64,000 nt of DNA from Splendidivirga corallicola (GTDB taxonomy: Bacteria; Bacteroidota; Bacteroidia; Cytophagales; Cyclobacteriaceae): positions 434,001 to 498,000 of the forward strand of contig JAUJEA010000004.1 in the NCBI GenBank assembly GCA_030442035.1, read 5' to 3'. A program made the position numbers and the translations under genes. Positions 16,935 to 26,097 of this stretch are shown piece by piece. How positions within the stretch are numbered: the stretch's first letter is position 1; each line of letters opens with the position of its first letter. The notes below the pieces were generated by a model that saw only the letters and a program-made list of their open reading frames with translations, was not told the origin of the DNA and made no database searches.

Positions 16935-19883
16935 TTATACGCGCTTTGCGTACTCGGAGGGGGTGCTGTTATACAATTCCTTAAAGCACTTGGTAAAATA
17001 GGAGTGATCATTGAAGCCTACAGCATAACCTACCTGAGAAACATTAGTATCAGAGTCTTCCAGAAGTTGTGCGGCCAGTTTTAACCGCTGAGACTTAATG
17101 AATTCCGAGGCTGATAATCCAGTTAGTGCTTTTAATTTTCTGTGAAGCTGCATGCGGCTCATGGCTACTGCCTTGCTGAATTGTTCAATGTTAAATGAAG
17201 ATTCCACTAACTGTTCGTCCAGGACTGCCTGTACTTTTTCCAGAAATTGCTCATCTAAAGGAGTTATAGCAATATCTTTGGGTTTCAGGATAACTTCCTG
17301 GCTGTACCTGGATTGTAGCTGTTTTCTAAGTTCGATAAGTTTTGCAACTTTTGAGGTAAGCAGTTTACTGTTAAAAGGCTTAGTGATATAATCATCGGCT
17401 CCGGTTTCAACGCCTTTTAGCTCGTTTGCATCACCAGCCTTGGCAGTCAGTAGTACGATGGGAATATGACTGGTACGTTCGTCGTTTTTCAACGTTTTGG
17501 TTAAGGCAATTCCGTCTTTGACCGGCATCATAACATCCGAAATGATGAGGTCAGGAATATTTTCCAAAGCCAATTCAATACCAGCTTGTCCGTCCATAGC
17601 ACTGATGATGCTATAATCACCCTCAAAAGTGCTTTTTAACAAGGTCTGTACATCAGCGTTATCTTCAACGATCAATAAAATGGGAAGATCCTGATTTGAA
17701 ATGTCATTGTCTTCAGGAGTTGGGATGCCGTTTGATTCCGGTAAGGTAGAAATGGTTTTATGGGCATCAACCTTTTTAAATTCTGAACCTTTGTAGTTCT
17801 TTTTATCAACTGGAATAGTAACCTTGAAAGTGGTCCAGCCACCAGGTTCACTTTCAACAGCTATATTTCCTTTATGGAGTGACACCAATTCTTTTACCAG
17901 CGCCAGACCAATACCGCTTCCCTGTTGATGCTCATCTACTTGGTAAAACCGTTCAAAGACCATTTTCAACTGTTCTTCAGTAAGCCCTTTTCCAGTGTTT
18001 CTCACCTCAAGACACAAGAACTCTTCTTTTATAAATGCATTGCATACTATCGATCCATTTTCAGGAGTGTATTTCAGTGCATTGTAGAGAAGATTTACGG
18101 ATATTTTTTCTATAGCATCTTTATCAAACCAAGCATCCTGTTTTGTTGTTTCAATATTTTGCACATAATCAATCCCCTTTTGATCCGCCATATAGGTAAG
18201 TGAATCAGTAATGGCCCCGATAAAACTTAACACATTTCCATTTTCGATCTGTAGTGTCAGGCTTTTTGCTTCAATTTTGGATAGATCCAACAGTTGATCA
18301 ACCAGTGTTAAGAGCTTTGAATTATTTCTCTGGATCATCTCAAAATTTGACCGATCACTTTCATCCAAATTATCAACTGCAAGTTTTTGTTGAATGGGTG
18401 CTGAAATCAAGGTGAGCGGAGTTCTGAATTCATGAGAAATATTAGCAAAGAAGTTTGATTTTAGAGTATCTAATTCTTTTAATCTTGTATTGGTTTTCTG
18501 CTTGTTTCGGGACAAAAAGAAAAAGAATAAACCGGCTAAGGATACAAAACCGATACCAGCTAAAAGTAAATTACGCTGGTTTGCTTTTTGTTGCTCAATG
18601 AGTTCATTTTGAGATTTCAATAAAACAATCTCCCTTTCTTTTTTCTGGGTTTGATATTTTGTCTCTATTTCCTGAGTAGCCTTTTGGTTTTCTTTTTTGG
18701 CAATACTATCCGATAGTATGTGATAGTTTTGGTAATAGTGGAGGGCTGACCTATAATCTTTAAGGCTATCGTATGCCGTAGCTAAATTCTTGAATATTTG
18801 AGATTTATTATATGAGATATCCATTTCCTCATATAGTTTCAAAGAACTTGAGAGGTAATTAATGGTCAAACCGGGTTTGTTTGTTTTTTGCGCTATTTCC
18901 GCCAGTCCGACATAGGCATTGGCCTCTAGAAACTTATTCTTAATTTCAATAGCCCATTGAGCCGATTTTTTGTAGTAAGTCTCAGCCTCGTTGAAGTTTT
19001 CAGAATTTAAATAAGCCCCTGCTAACCAACCTGAAAGGTCCGCCATCTCTCTTTTATTATCTGCAGTTGTATAATATGCCAAAGAAGGGACAAATATTTC
19101 TATAGCCTTTTGATAGTTTTCTTTTGTGAATTCGAGTTGGCCGATCCTTACATGGGCATAAACTTCTCCTTCTTCCCGGTTCATATCCCTATAAAGATTT
19201 TTGCTTTTGATGAAGTACTCTTCAGATTTTTCGAATTCTTTAAACTCCATATAAATAGCGCCTATATTGGACAAGGCGGCAGCCAATGCCGGTTCTTTCC
19301 TTTCATGGTGCTCAAAAATGGAGTCAACCTTCAAGTAATTTACCAGTGCCTGCTCAAAATTGTTTTCATAATAATAAGTATTACCCAGCCTGTAATAAGC
19401 ATAATACAAACCCTGCCAGTCATTATTCTTTTTTGCAATATCCAATGCTTTAAGTGTCAAAGATTTCGCCTCATCATAATTACCTAAACTTGATTGTACC
19501 ATAGCCAATCTGACATAACAATTACTGATTTTAGTATCATCCTTCATTTGCAAGGCATAGTCAAGTGCCATATTCATCGCCACCAGGACACTATCAAATT
19601 TAGATTTCGTCCAATAGTAAGTTGATTTGTAGAGATAGGCGGTGTAAAAACCTTTATTGTATTGACCGGCCTTGGAAATAGCCAACATTTTCTCATAGCT
19701 TATCCTGGCCGAATCGTCATTTGAATAGAGATAATTATCGAAAATGTGGGTGAGGGAATTTATTTTGACAGAATCATAAGGAGTGGTTTCCAGAACTTGA
19801 TTCAAGGAATCTATGTTATACCTGTTTTGAGCATTGACCTGAAAACTCAAAAAGAAAAGGACAATCAGCAATTTCTTTTGCAT
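16935..19883 (-). CDS. Hybrid two-component sensor (TPR, HisKA, REC, AraC)
   Basis: A 982-residue one-protein phosphorelay. It has a signal peptide (to about residue 18), tetratricopeptide repeats (about 75-390, e.g. SKNLYRDMNREEGEVYAHVR), a coiled coil, a transmembrane helix (about 437-457) and HisKA with the phospho-acceptor His in NISHEFRTPLTLIS. An HATPase domain follows (NLLYNALKYTP, GSGIGLALVKELV), then a receiver domain (PDLIISDVMMPVKDG, LLTAKAG, KPF) and a C-terminal AraC-type HTH pair ending YNSTPSEYAKRV. It differs from the glycan-sensing HTCS type in having periplasmic TPRs instead of a Reg_prop propeller. Its target genes are not evident; the nearest downstream gene is for the OmpA-family protein. 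Confidence 0.92.
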   Translation of the reverse strand: MQKKLLIVLFFLSFQVNAQNRYNIDSLNQVLETTPYDSVKINSLTHIFDNYLYSNDDSARISYEKMLAISKAGQYNKGFYTAYLYKSTYYWTKSKFDSVLVAMNMALDYALQMKDDTKISNCYVRLAMVQSSLGNYDEAKSLTLKALDIAKKNNDWQGLYYAYYRLGNTYYYENNFEQALVNYLKVDSIFEHHERKEPALAAALSNIGAIYMEFKEFEKSEEYFIKSKNLYRDMNREEGEVYAHVRIGQLEFTKENYQKAIEIFVPSLAYYTTADNKREMADLSGWLAGAYLNSENFNEAETYYKKSAQWAIEIKNKFLEANAYVGLAEIAQKTNKPGLTINYLSSSLKLYEEMDISYNKSQIFKNLATAYDSLKDYRSALHYYQNYHILSDSIAKKENQKATQEIETKYQTQKKEREIVLLKSQNELIEQQKANQRNLLLAGIGFVSLAGLFFFFLSRNKQKTNTRLKELDTLKSNFFANISHEFRTPLTLISAPIQQKLAVDNLDESDRSNFEMIQRNNSKLLTLVDQLLDLSKIEAKSLTLQIENGNVLSFIGAITDSLTYMADQKGIDYVQNIETTKQDAWFDKDAIEKISVNLLYNALKYTPENGSIVCNAFIKEEFLCLEVRNTGKGLTEEQLKMVFERFYQVDEHQQGSGIGLALVKELVSLHKGNIAVESEPGGWTTFKVTIPVDKKNYKGSEFKKVDAHKTISTLPESNGIPTPEDNDISNQDLPILLIVEDNADVQTLLKSTFEGDYSIISAMDGQAGIELALENIPDLIISDVMMPVKDGIALTKTLKNDERTSHIPIVLLTAKAGDANELKGVETGADDYITKPFNSKLLTSKVAKLIELRKQLQSRYSQEVILKPKDIAITPLDEQFLEKVQAVLDEQLVESSFNIEQFSKAVAMSRMQLHRKLKALTGLSASEFIKSQRLKLAAQLLEDSDTNVSQVGYAVGFNDHSYFTKCFKELYNSTPSEYAKRV

Positions 19884-20186
19884 GAGAATTGAACTATCGG
19901 ATACTTGTATAATTTAAGCAATAGGAAACAAATTCACATCATAATTCTGTATAAATTCAACAAAATCAGCTGATAATCAAATAGGAACGGAGTTGCAACC
20001 ATAGAAAGGAATACATAAGTTTAATAAGTAAGCCCGAAAGGTTTCACAACAATAAGGTATATTGATCTTATTATCCTTCATTAATGATTTAAACTCACAA
20101 ACACAGATACAACTTAAAATTATCACTATTCCCTTGATAATTACACCTTTACTTTCCACCATATTTCAAAGTTTATCACCGATGTC

Positions 20187-20279
20187 AATCTTAGGTACTG
20201 CCGATTAAAATACACTTCGATTTTCATGGTATTTTTATTTTGCTAACCTTTAAATTTGCGCTTCTTCTAACCTAAGATT
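20187..20279. promoter_or_regulatory. Widely spaced 10-bp inverted repeat flanking the pta promoter
   Basis: AATCTTAGGT (20187-20196) and ACCTAAGATT (20270-20279) are perfect inverted copies 73 bp apart (about seven helical turns) with the -7 box between them. The right arm falls at the expected transcript start. Could be a looping operator for a dimeric regulator of acetate metabolism; function inferred. Confidence 0.4.
20251..20258 (+). promoter_or_regulatory. Putative -7 promoter box for pta-ackA
   Basis: TAAATTTG matches the Bacteroidota -7 consensus TAnnTTTG and lies 55 bp before the pta ATG. No convincing -33 TTTG at 19-21 bp upstream, so it may need an activator. Confidence 0.45.
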
Positions 20280-20312
20280 TTAATTTCTTTTTAGTTCTAA
20301 AAATAAGATGTT

Positions 20313-22400
20313 ATGACTCGTTCTCTGTATATCACGGCACTGGAATCTCATAGCGGTAAGTCTCTCTTTGTTCTGGGCTTTATGCAATTATTGTTGGGAA
20401 AGATGGCACGCGTCGGTTATTTCAGACCTATTATTGATGATCCTACCGATAACCATTTGAACAACCATATAAATACGGTTCTCACTAATTTCAACATAGA
20501 TGCAGACCCTAAAGAAACCTATGCTTTAACAAGAAGCGAGGTAATGAACCATTATAACAATGGCGGTCGAGATTATATTCTTGACGAAATTATCAGCAAA
20601 TACAAAAGAATAGAAGAAAACTATGACTTCGTGCTGGTTGAAGGAAGTGATTTTTCCAAAGAAGCCAGCATCATTGAGTTTGATCTTAATATTGATATTG
20701 CAAAAAACCTGGGGTGCCCAGTTGTACTGATCGATAATGCTCAGGGAAAAAGTCTGGAAGATTTTTGTGGTAATCTTGAATCTGCAGTAACCAGTTATCA
20801 AAACAAGGGTATTGAAGTTCTCGCAGCAGTTGCGAACAAAGTCCGTTTTGAGAATTTAGACTTGGTAAAAAAAACCTTGGCATCTGAAGTCTTGAATAAA
20901 GTATTGATTTATTGCGTTCCAAGAGTTAAAAATCTTTCACATCCAACCTTGAATGAGGTGGTTTCAGCTTTAAACGGAAAAGTACTCTTCGGATCGCAAT
21001 TCCTGGATAATCAGACAGGGAGTTTTGGAGTAGGGGCAATGCAGCTTCATAATTATCTTACCCGCCTGAGCGATAAGAGTTTGGTAATCACGCCGGGAGA
21101 CAGATCAGATATTTTACTGGGCGCTTTGCAGGCTAATTTATCTGATAATTATCCTTCCATTTCAGGTATTGTGTTAACCGCAGGTATAATCCCTGAGGAT
21201 TCAATTTTAAAGCTTATTGAAGGTCTGGATAGCAATGTGCCTATTATCTCCGTTGAACCGGGGACCTTTGAAACTACAAATGCTGTGGGTAATATTAAGT
21301 CTGAGATATATGCTGAAAGCAAGCAGAAAATAGCAACCTCAATTGCTCTTTTCAATGAACATATTGGAGGTGAGGCGCTTCTTGAACGGTTAAGTACTTT
21401 TGAACCCAGTATTGTTACACCTAATATGTTCCAATTTCAATTAGCTCAACGTGCGAAAAAAGATAAAAAACATATTGTACTCCCGGAAGGAGAGGATCCA
21501 CGAATTTTACAAGCGGCTATAGAGCTTTCTTCGCAAGGAATTGTTGATATCACGCTGTTAGGTGAGCTCAAGAAAGTTGAGAATACCGCCCTTCTTCTGG
21601 GCTTGAATTTAGAAGGCTTAAATGTATTGGAACCCTTGAAAACCAAAAAATTTGACAGTTATGTAAAAGCTTTTTATGAATTAAGGAAGCACAAAGGGAT
21701 TAATATGGATATGGCCAGAGATCTTATGCAGGATGTATCCTATTTTGGTACCATGATGGTATATCAAGGCGATGCAGATGGAATGGTATCCGGTGCAGTT
21801 CATACCACGCAACATACTATTAGACCAGCCCTTCAATTTATCAAAACCAAACCCGGAATTCAGGTGGTTTCTTCAATATTTTTTATGTGTCTGGAGAACC
21901 GGGTTTCCGTATTTGGTGACTGTGCGATCAATCCTAATCCAAATTCAGAGCAACTCGCAGAGATCGCGATCCTGTCGGCTATATCTGCCAAGAATTTTGG
22001 AATTAACCCAAAGATTGCAATGCTTTCCTACTCTTCCGGAAGTTCAGGTAAGGGTGCGGATGTTGAACGAGTGAGGCAGGCAACCTCGACAGTGAGGGAA
22101 TTACATCCTGATTTGGAAATTGAGGGGCCCATTCAGTATGATGCTGCCGTCGATCCTATGGTAGGTAAAAGTAAGTTGCCAGATTCCAATGTAGCGGGGC
22201 AGGCATCTGTATTAATATTTCCGGATTTAAATACAGGTAATAATACTTATAAAGCGGTTCAAAGGGAAACAGGAGCTCTTGCTATAGGACCTATACTTCA
22301 GGGACTAAATAAACCTGTAAATGATTTAAGCAGAGGGTGTACGGTAGAAGATATTTTTAACACTGTTATGGTTACGGCCATTCAAGCCCAAAATAATTAA
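20313..22400 (+). CDS. pta: Phosphate acetyltransferase
   Basis: A 695-residue phosphate acetyltransferase, long (class II) form. It converts acetyl-CoA plus phosphate to acetyl phosphate plus CoA in the cytoplasm. It has an N-terminal P-loop-like BioD-type domain (TRSLYITALESHSGKSLFV), a central DRTGG regulatory domain (about 215-330) and the C-terminal PTA_PTB catalytic domain (about 370-690; KKHIVLPEGEDPRILQAA, DGMVSGAVHTTQHTIRPAL, AMLSYSSGSSGKG, PDSNVAGQASVLIFPDLNTG). Length matches E. coli Pta (about 714). It stands 11 bp from ackA and forms an operon with it. Acetyl phosphate from this pair may also charge response regulators. Confidence 0.96.
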   Translation: MTRSLYITALESHSGKSLFVLGFMQLLLGKMARVGYFRPIIDDPTDNHLNNHINTVLTNFNIDADPKETYALTRSEVMNHYNNGGRDYILDEIISKYKRIEENYDFVLVEGSDFSKEASIIEFDLNIDIAKNLGCPVVLIDNAQGKSLEDFCGNLESAVTSYQNKGIEVLAAVANKVRFENLDLVKKTLASEVLNKVLIYCVPRVKNLSHPTLNEVVSALNGKVLFGSQFLDNQTGSFGVGAMQLHNYLTRLSDKSLVITPGDRSDILLGALQANLSDNYPSISGIVLTAGIIPEDSILKLIEGLDSNVPIISVEPGTFETTNAVGNIKSEIYAESKQKIATSIALFNEHIGGEALLERLSTFEPSIVTPNMFQFQLAQRAKKDKKHIVLPEGEDPRILQAAIELSSQGIVDITLLGELKKVENTALLLGLNLEGLNVLEPLKTKKFDSYVKAFYELRKHKGINMDMARDLMQDVSYFGTMMVYQGDADGMVSGAVHTTQHTIRPALQFIKTKPGIQVVSSIFFMCLENRVSVFGDCAINPNPNSEQLAEIAILSAISAKNFGINPKIAMLSYSSGSSGKGADVERVRQATSTVRELHPDLEIEGPIQYDAAVDPMVGKSKLPDSNVAGQASVLIFPDLNTGNNTYKAVQRETGALAIGPILQGLNKPVNDLSRGCTVEDIFNTVMVTAIQAQNN

Positions 22401-22411
22401 GAGTAAATACT

Positions 22412-23620
22412 ATGGTTAAAATTTTGGTTATCAATTCCGGAAGTTCCTCAATTAAATTTCAGGTCATTAAAATGCCAACACAAGAAACTTTGTGTAAAGG
22501 TCTGGTAGAACGACTGGGGTTTACAGATGCTCGTGTGACTTATGAAACCACGGAATTAACACATCAGGAAGAAAAGCCTATCGAAGATCATCATGCCGGA
22601 TTGCTTACTATTCACAGTCTGATCACACATGTTGATATTGGTATTTTAGAAAGTACAGACGATATAGCTATAGTAAGTCATCGGATCGTGCATGGTGGAA
22701 GCAATTTTAATGAGCCGGTATACATAACTCCTGAGGTGTTACAGCGTATTGATGAACTATCTATATTAGCTCCTTTACATAATCCGGCTAATATCCTAGG
22801 GGTTAAAGTTGCAGTTTCCATTTTTAAGAAGGCTAAGCAAATTGCTGTTTTTGACACAGCATTTCATCATACTATTCCTCCGGTAGCTTTTAAATATGCC
22901 ATTCCAAATACTATTGCCGACAATCATAACATTAGGGTCTATGGTTTTCATGGAACAAGTCATAAGTATGTCTCAAAGAAGGCAATTGAGTTTTTAGGAG
23001 AAAGATCAGGGAAATTAATTACCATCCATCTGGGAAATGGATGTAGTATGACGGCTATCAGAGATGGGAAAAGCATAGATCATTCCTTAGGATTTGGACC
23101 GGCCAACGGACTCATAATGGGGACAAGATCCGGTGATATCGATCATTCGATAATTTTCTATTTAATGGATTCTTTGGGATACTCTTATCAACAGGTGAAT
23201 GAGTTATTACAAAAGAAAAGCGGACTTTTGGGATTGACTGGTTTTTCAGATATGCGGGATATTCAACGGGAAGCGGCAGCTGGAAATAGTGATTGTATAT
23301 TAGCATTGGAAATGGTAGCCTACAGAATTAAAAAATACATTGGTAGTTATGTCGCTGTGCTTGATGGGCTTGACGCCATAGTTTTTACGGGAGGAATAGG
23401 GGAGAACTCTGCTTTATTACGGTCAATGATATGCAAGAACCTGAATGCTTTTGGTATAGTGCTCAACACAGAGAAAAACTCAGAATTGATTTCCGGTCCT
23501 GTCATTTCAGAAATCAATACTTCGGAAAGTACGGTGAAAATATTGGTAGTACCTACTAACGAAGAGCTTGAAATCGCTCGACAGTGTTACAGTTTAGTTG
23601 AAATCGAAAATAAATGTTAA
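22412..23620 (+). CDS. ackA: Acetate kinase
   Basis: A 402-residue acetate kinase of the ASKHA fold, interconverting acetyl phosphate plus ADP and acetate plus ATP. Signatures are VINSGSSSIKFQ at the N-terminus, VSHRIVHGG (with the family Arg-His), FDTAFHHTIP, YGFHGTSHKYVS, IHLGNGCSM, DHSLGFGP, MGTRSGDIDHSI and FTGGIGENSALLR. All expected active-site elements are present and the length is typical. Second gene of the pta-ackA operon, closed by the hairpin at 23714-23760. Confidence 0.97.
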   Translation: MVKILVINSGSSSIKFQVIKMPTQETLCKGLVERLGFTDARVTYETTELTHQEEKPIEDHHAGLLTIHSLITHVDIGILESTDDIAIVSHRIVHGGSNFNEPVYITPEVLQRIDELSILAPLHNPANILGVKVAVSIFKKAKQIAVFDTAFHHTIPPVAFKYAIPNTIADNHNIRVYGFHGTSHKYVSKKAIEFLGERSGKLITIHLGNGCSMTAIRDGKSIDHSLGFGPANGLIMGTRSGDIDHSIIFYLMDSLGYSYQQVNELLQKKSGLLGLTGFSDMRDIQREAAAGNSDCILALEMVAYRIKKYIGSYVAVLDGLDAIVFTGGIGENSALLRSMICKNLNAFGIVLNTEKNSELISGPVISEINTSESTVKILVVPTNEELEIARQCYSLVEIENKC

Positions 23621-23713
23621 GTCAATCATAATATGATGTAAACCCATTGTCTTTTAAAAAACGGTACCATCAAATACTTGTTTGGCAGAATAAATCTTTG
23701 AATACATAGGCAA

Positions 23714-23760
23714 TAAAAGAGAGAGGCTCATATTACCAGAATATGAGCCTCTCTCTTTTA
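23714..23760. terminator. Perfect 21-bp bidirectional terminator hairpin
   Basis: Arms 23714-23734 and 23740-23760 are perfectly complementary around the loop ACCAG. The stem starts with TAAAAGAGAGAGG and ends CCTCTCTCTTTTA, so each strand ends in a short T run. It lies between the converging ackA and the DUF4302 gene and should terminate both transcripts. Confidence 0.9.
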
Positions 23761-23778
23761 TCTTAAGTAATTATTGGC

Positions 23779-25164
23779 TTACTGAACCAGAAATACTTCA
23801 TATTTATTGCAAGGATTGAATAACCTGAAAACTGTTGATCCATTTACCGGAAGATCGAAAGCGTACAACTCACTTCCTTCAAATATCAGGTCCGTAATTT
23901 CCCGTAGGTCATCTTCTAATCCGGTTGAGCCATCATCGAAGTAGAAGTTTTCCGTAAATGTGACACTAACTTTATTGCCTTCGGTTGTTGTTGGTTCGAA
24001 TTCCCGTACATAGATACTTCCATCCTCCATGATCAATCCAATGGAATAGGCTGGTAAGTTAGGATCAATAGGGTTAATGCCGTATAAAAATGCAAACCCG
24101 CTTGCATCAGGAAATTTTTGCTCGATAATTCCACCTTGAGCTAAGGAATTGCCCTCTCCATCAAAAACAAAGATGACATTGACGGTATAGGCATTGTTAG
24201 GTTGAAAGCCAAGACCACTGCTACTATATAAGCTGTTGATCATCGTAATGCTACTAATGCCCGGAATCAAACCGTCATAGCTCGGTCCCAATTCACTGCT
24301 GGATCCACACAGTGGGGGTGCAGTCATATTAAAATCCGTTAGGCGCACTTCGTTGATGGTAATTTGTTGTCCGCCTACAACAAAACTGACAGGTTGAAGT
24401 AAAATTAATTTGCCATCCTGCAACGAATAGCCAGTACTCTGATTGATTGTTACACGACCATTGCTATTTACTTCATCCAGTGTTGTCCCTACTCCTGCAA
24501 TATCAACCAATACGTTTCTTTTTTTGAGGTCAATAGACCAGAAAACCGAGATATTCCTGTCCTCAAGAATGAGTTGTTGAATAGGAGGGCTACCACCAAA
24601 TATTTGAGGAGTAAGCGCTCCAAAGGCGTCTAAATTCTCAGCGATCCCCCGAGAGAAAGAAGATTCCGCTCCAGCCTCGGCCGGCTCAAAAGTTAAAACA
24701 GTAGGTGCGGAAAAATCAGTAGCACTTTTGAATATCAAATTGTCGCCTTCCTTTTTATCAAATACGAATTCAAACTCCGCTCCAAAGCTCGCCTGATCTT
24801 GCTCAAATAAATAATGGAAGACACCAAAAGTTTCCAATATGAGTTCTAAACCCAGACCACTGTCTATTCTATATGTAATGGTCTGATCAAAGAATTCGCC
24901 ATCATTATCAACCACATCAGACTTGATCCTTACCTCCCCATTGGCATCAAAATCAAGCAGCATAAGAAACACACCGGCATCCGGAGTTGGTTGGTATTCC
25001 AGTTTCCATCCGTTGGCTGGTGCTGTTAGGTCACTTCTTAGTGTTGAAATGGCGTTATTTACCCTTTCCTCAACCGAAGGTAATTTTGGACCTTCATCAT
25101 CCTTACATGAAATGACCAGACTAAGAATGAAAAGAACGGTAAGTATTTTATATAACTTAATCAT
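23779..25164 (-). CDS. DUF4302-family surface lipoprotein
   Basis: A 461-residue lipoprotein (lipobox LVISC near residue 20) that I recognise as the DUF4302 type, from the early pattern SVEERVNNAISTLRSDL followed by GWKLEYQPTPDAGVFLMLL. Proteins of this family are regularly encoded next to SusC/SusD-type import systems together with a zinc metallohydrolase lipoprotein, as here. Function unknown; probably an outer-leaflet lipoprotein handling the substrate of the SusCD pair. Last gene of the operon, 8 bp after the metallohydrolase, and followed by a strong terminator. Confidence 0.8.
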   Translation of the reverse strand: MIKLYKILTVLFILSLVISCKDDEGPKLPSVEERVNNAISTLRSDLTAPANGWKLEYQPTPDAGVFLMLLDFDANGEVRIKSDVVDNDGEFFDQTITYRIDSGLGLELILETFGVFHYLFEQDQASFGAEFEFVFDKKEGDNLIFKSATDFSAPTVLTFEPAEAGAESSFSRGIAENLDAFGALTPQIFGGSPPIQQLILEDRNISVFWSIDLKKRNVLVDIAGVGTTLDEVNSNGRVTINQSTGYSLQDGKLILLQPVSFVVGGQQITINEVRLTDFNMTAPPLCGSSSELGPSYDGLIPGISSITMINSLYSSSGLGFQPNNAYTVNVIFVFDGEGNSLAQGGIIEQKFPDASGFAFLYGINPIDPNLPAYSIGLIMEDGSIYVREFEPTTTEGNKVSVTFTENFYFDDGSTGLEDDLREITDLIFEGSELYAFDLPVNGSTVFRLFNPCNKYEVFLVQ

Positions 25165-25172
25165 TGAAATTT

Positions 25173-26060
25173 CTAAAGTTTTGATTGAATAGCCTCTCTC
25201 AGATCCTGAAGATTTACTCCAGTTACCTTTTCGTAGTGAGAGGAGATGGCATTGAGTTTTTGTCGAATCCGTTCTCTTCCCTCGTTTCTACCAGCGCATT
25301 CCGGTGTGTCACAATTGGTTTCGTCAGTAAGCACATCAGTGAGAAAATTTGTATCAAATAGATAAAAAGCTACTGTTTCGGCAAAATCTTCATTGGGAGA
25401 GCTGGTGGCGTAAGGAGAAACAAAGCCTCTTTGCAATGCCTCTTCTTCCGGTACATTGAACCAGGAACCCGCACTACTATAACCATTGGGTGAAATGGTT
25501 TCAAAAGCAGTTGGAAGCTTATAACGCTGATGGACCGTATGCGCAAATTCATGATATACCGTTTGTAGCTGAAGTGCTCGCCAATCCAAATCATCCGGAT
25601 CGATTGAATTCACATTGGTGAATGTTATCTGAGCCCCGGCATCGGCGGTTCCCAATGTCACTGTTCCATCTTCATTGAAAATGAAACCTCCCAACAACAC
25701 AATTTCAGCAGGGACATGGTTTTTGAAAAATTCCTCTCCGTTCGCTACTTCAAGATACGGATCTATCCAGAACTTCTGAATAAAGTCCAGCATTGGACGG
25801 ACCACATCCAGTCTGGGTGGTGTTACACGTTCATTGGGATCGACATATCGATCTACGAACCTGTAACGAATGGCCATGCCATATTTCTTTGTGAAATTAT
25901 CCTCTATATACCGATCTAAAGGACTGCTGAGATCAACATTGGTATCCTTGACCGGTACATTTAATTTTTCATCCTGATAACATGAATTGCAAATGACAAA
26001 CAATCCTACGATCAAAGCGCATTTGACCATGTTGTTTTTAGAAATAATATTGCTTAACAT
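25173..26060 (-). CDS. Import-associated zinc metallohydrolase lipoprotein
   Basis: A 295-residue lipoprotein; a start at 26030 would give the cleaner signal MVKCALIVGLFVICNSC. The zinc site is the HExxH-type motif YHEFAHTVHQ (about residues 168-177), with a likely downstream ligand in NEDFAETVAFYLF. This is the family described as substrate import-associated zinc metallohydrolase lipoproteins (TIGR04549, related to Peptidase_Mx1), always found beside SusC/SusD pairs. It presumably cuts a surface-bound peptide or ester substrate before import. The gene lies 37 bp after susD and 8 bp before the DUF4302 gene. Confidence 0.85.
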   Translation of the reverse strand: MLSNIISKNNMVKCALIVGLFVICNSCYQDEKLNVPVKDTNVDLSSPLDRYIEDNFTKKYGMAIRYRFVDRYVDPNERVTPPRLDVVRPMLDFIQKFWIDPYLEVANGEEFFKNHVPAEIVLLGGFIFNEDGTVTLGTADAGAQITFTNVNSIDPDDLDWRALQLQTVYHEFAHTVHQRYKLPTAFETISPNGYSSAGSWFNVPEEEALQRGFVSPYATSSPNEDFAETVAFYLFDTNFLTDVLTDETNCDTPECAGRNEGRERIRQKLNAISSHYEKVTGVNLQDLREAIQSKL

Positions 26061-26097
26061 ATCAATATTCTTTTATAATCTTATTTTCTTTCTCAAA

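Larger units (their letters stand above)
19884..20312. other. Divergent intergenic region, 429 bp
   Basis: Shared upstream region of the hybrid sensor (minus) and pta (plus). It contains the pta -7 box and the 10-bp inverted repeat described separately. A 61-codon minus frame (19977-20162) has one hydrophobic stretch but no ribosome site or homologue I know, and I leave it out. Confidence 0.5.

Noticed and set aside
19977-20162. 61-codon minus-strand frame with a hydrophobic stretch
   Set aside because: Lies in the divergent promoter region of pta and the hybrid sensor, with no start signal; chance frame in AT-rich DNA is likelier.
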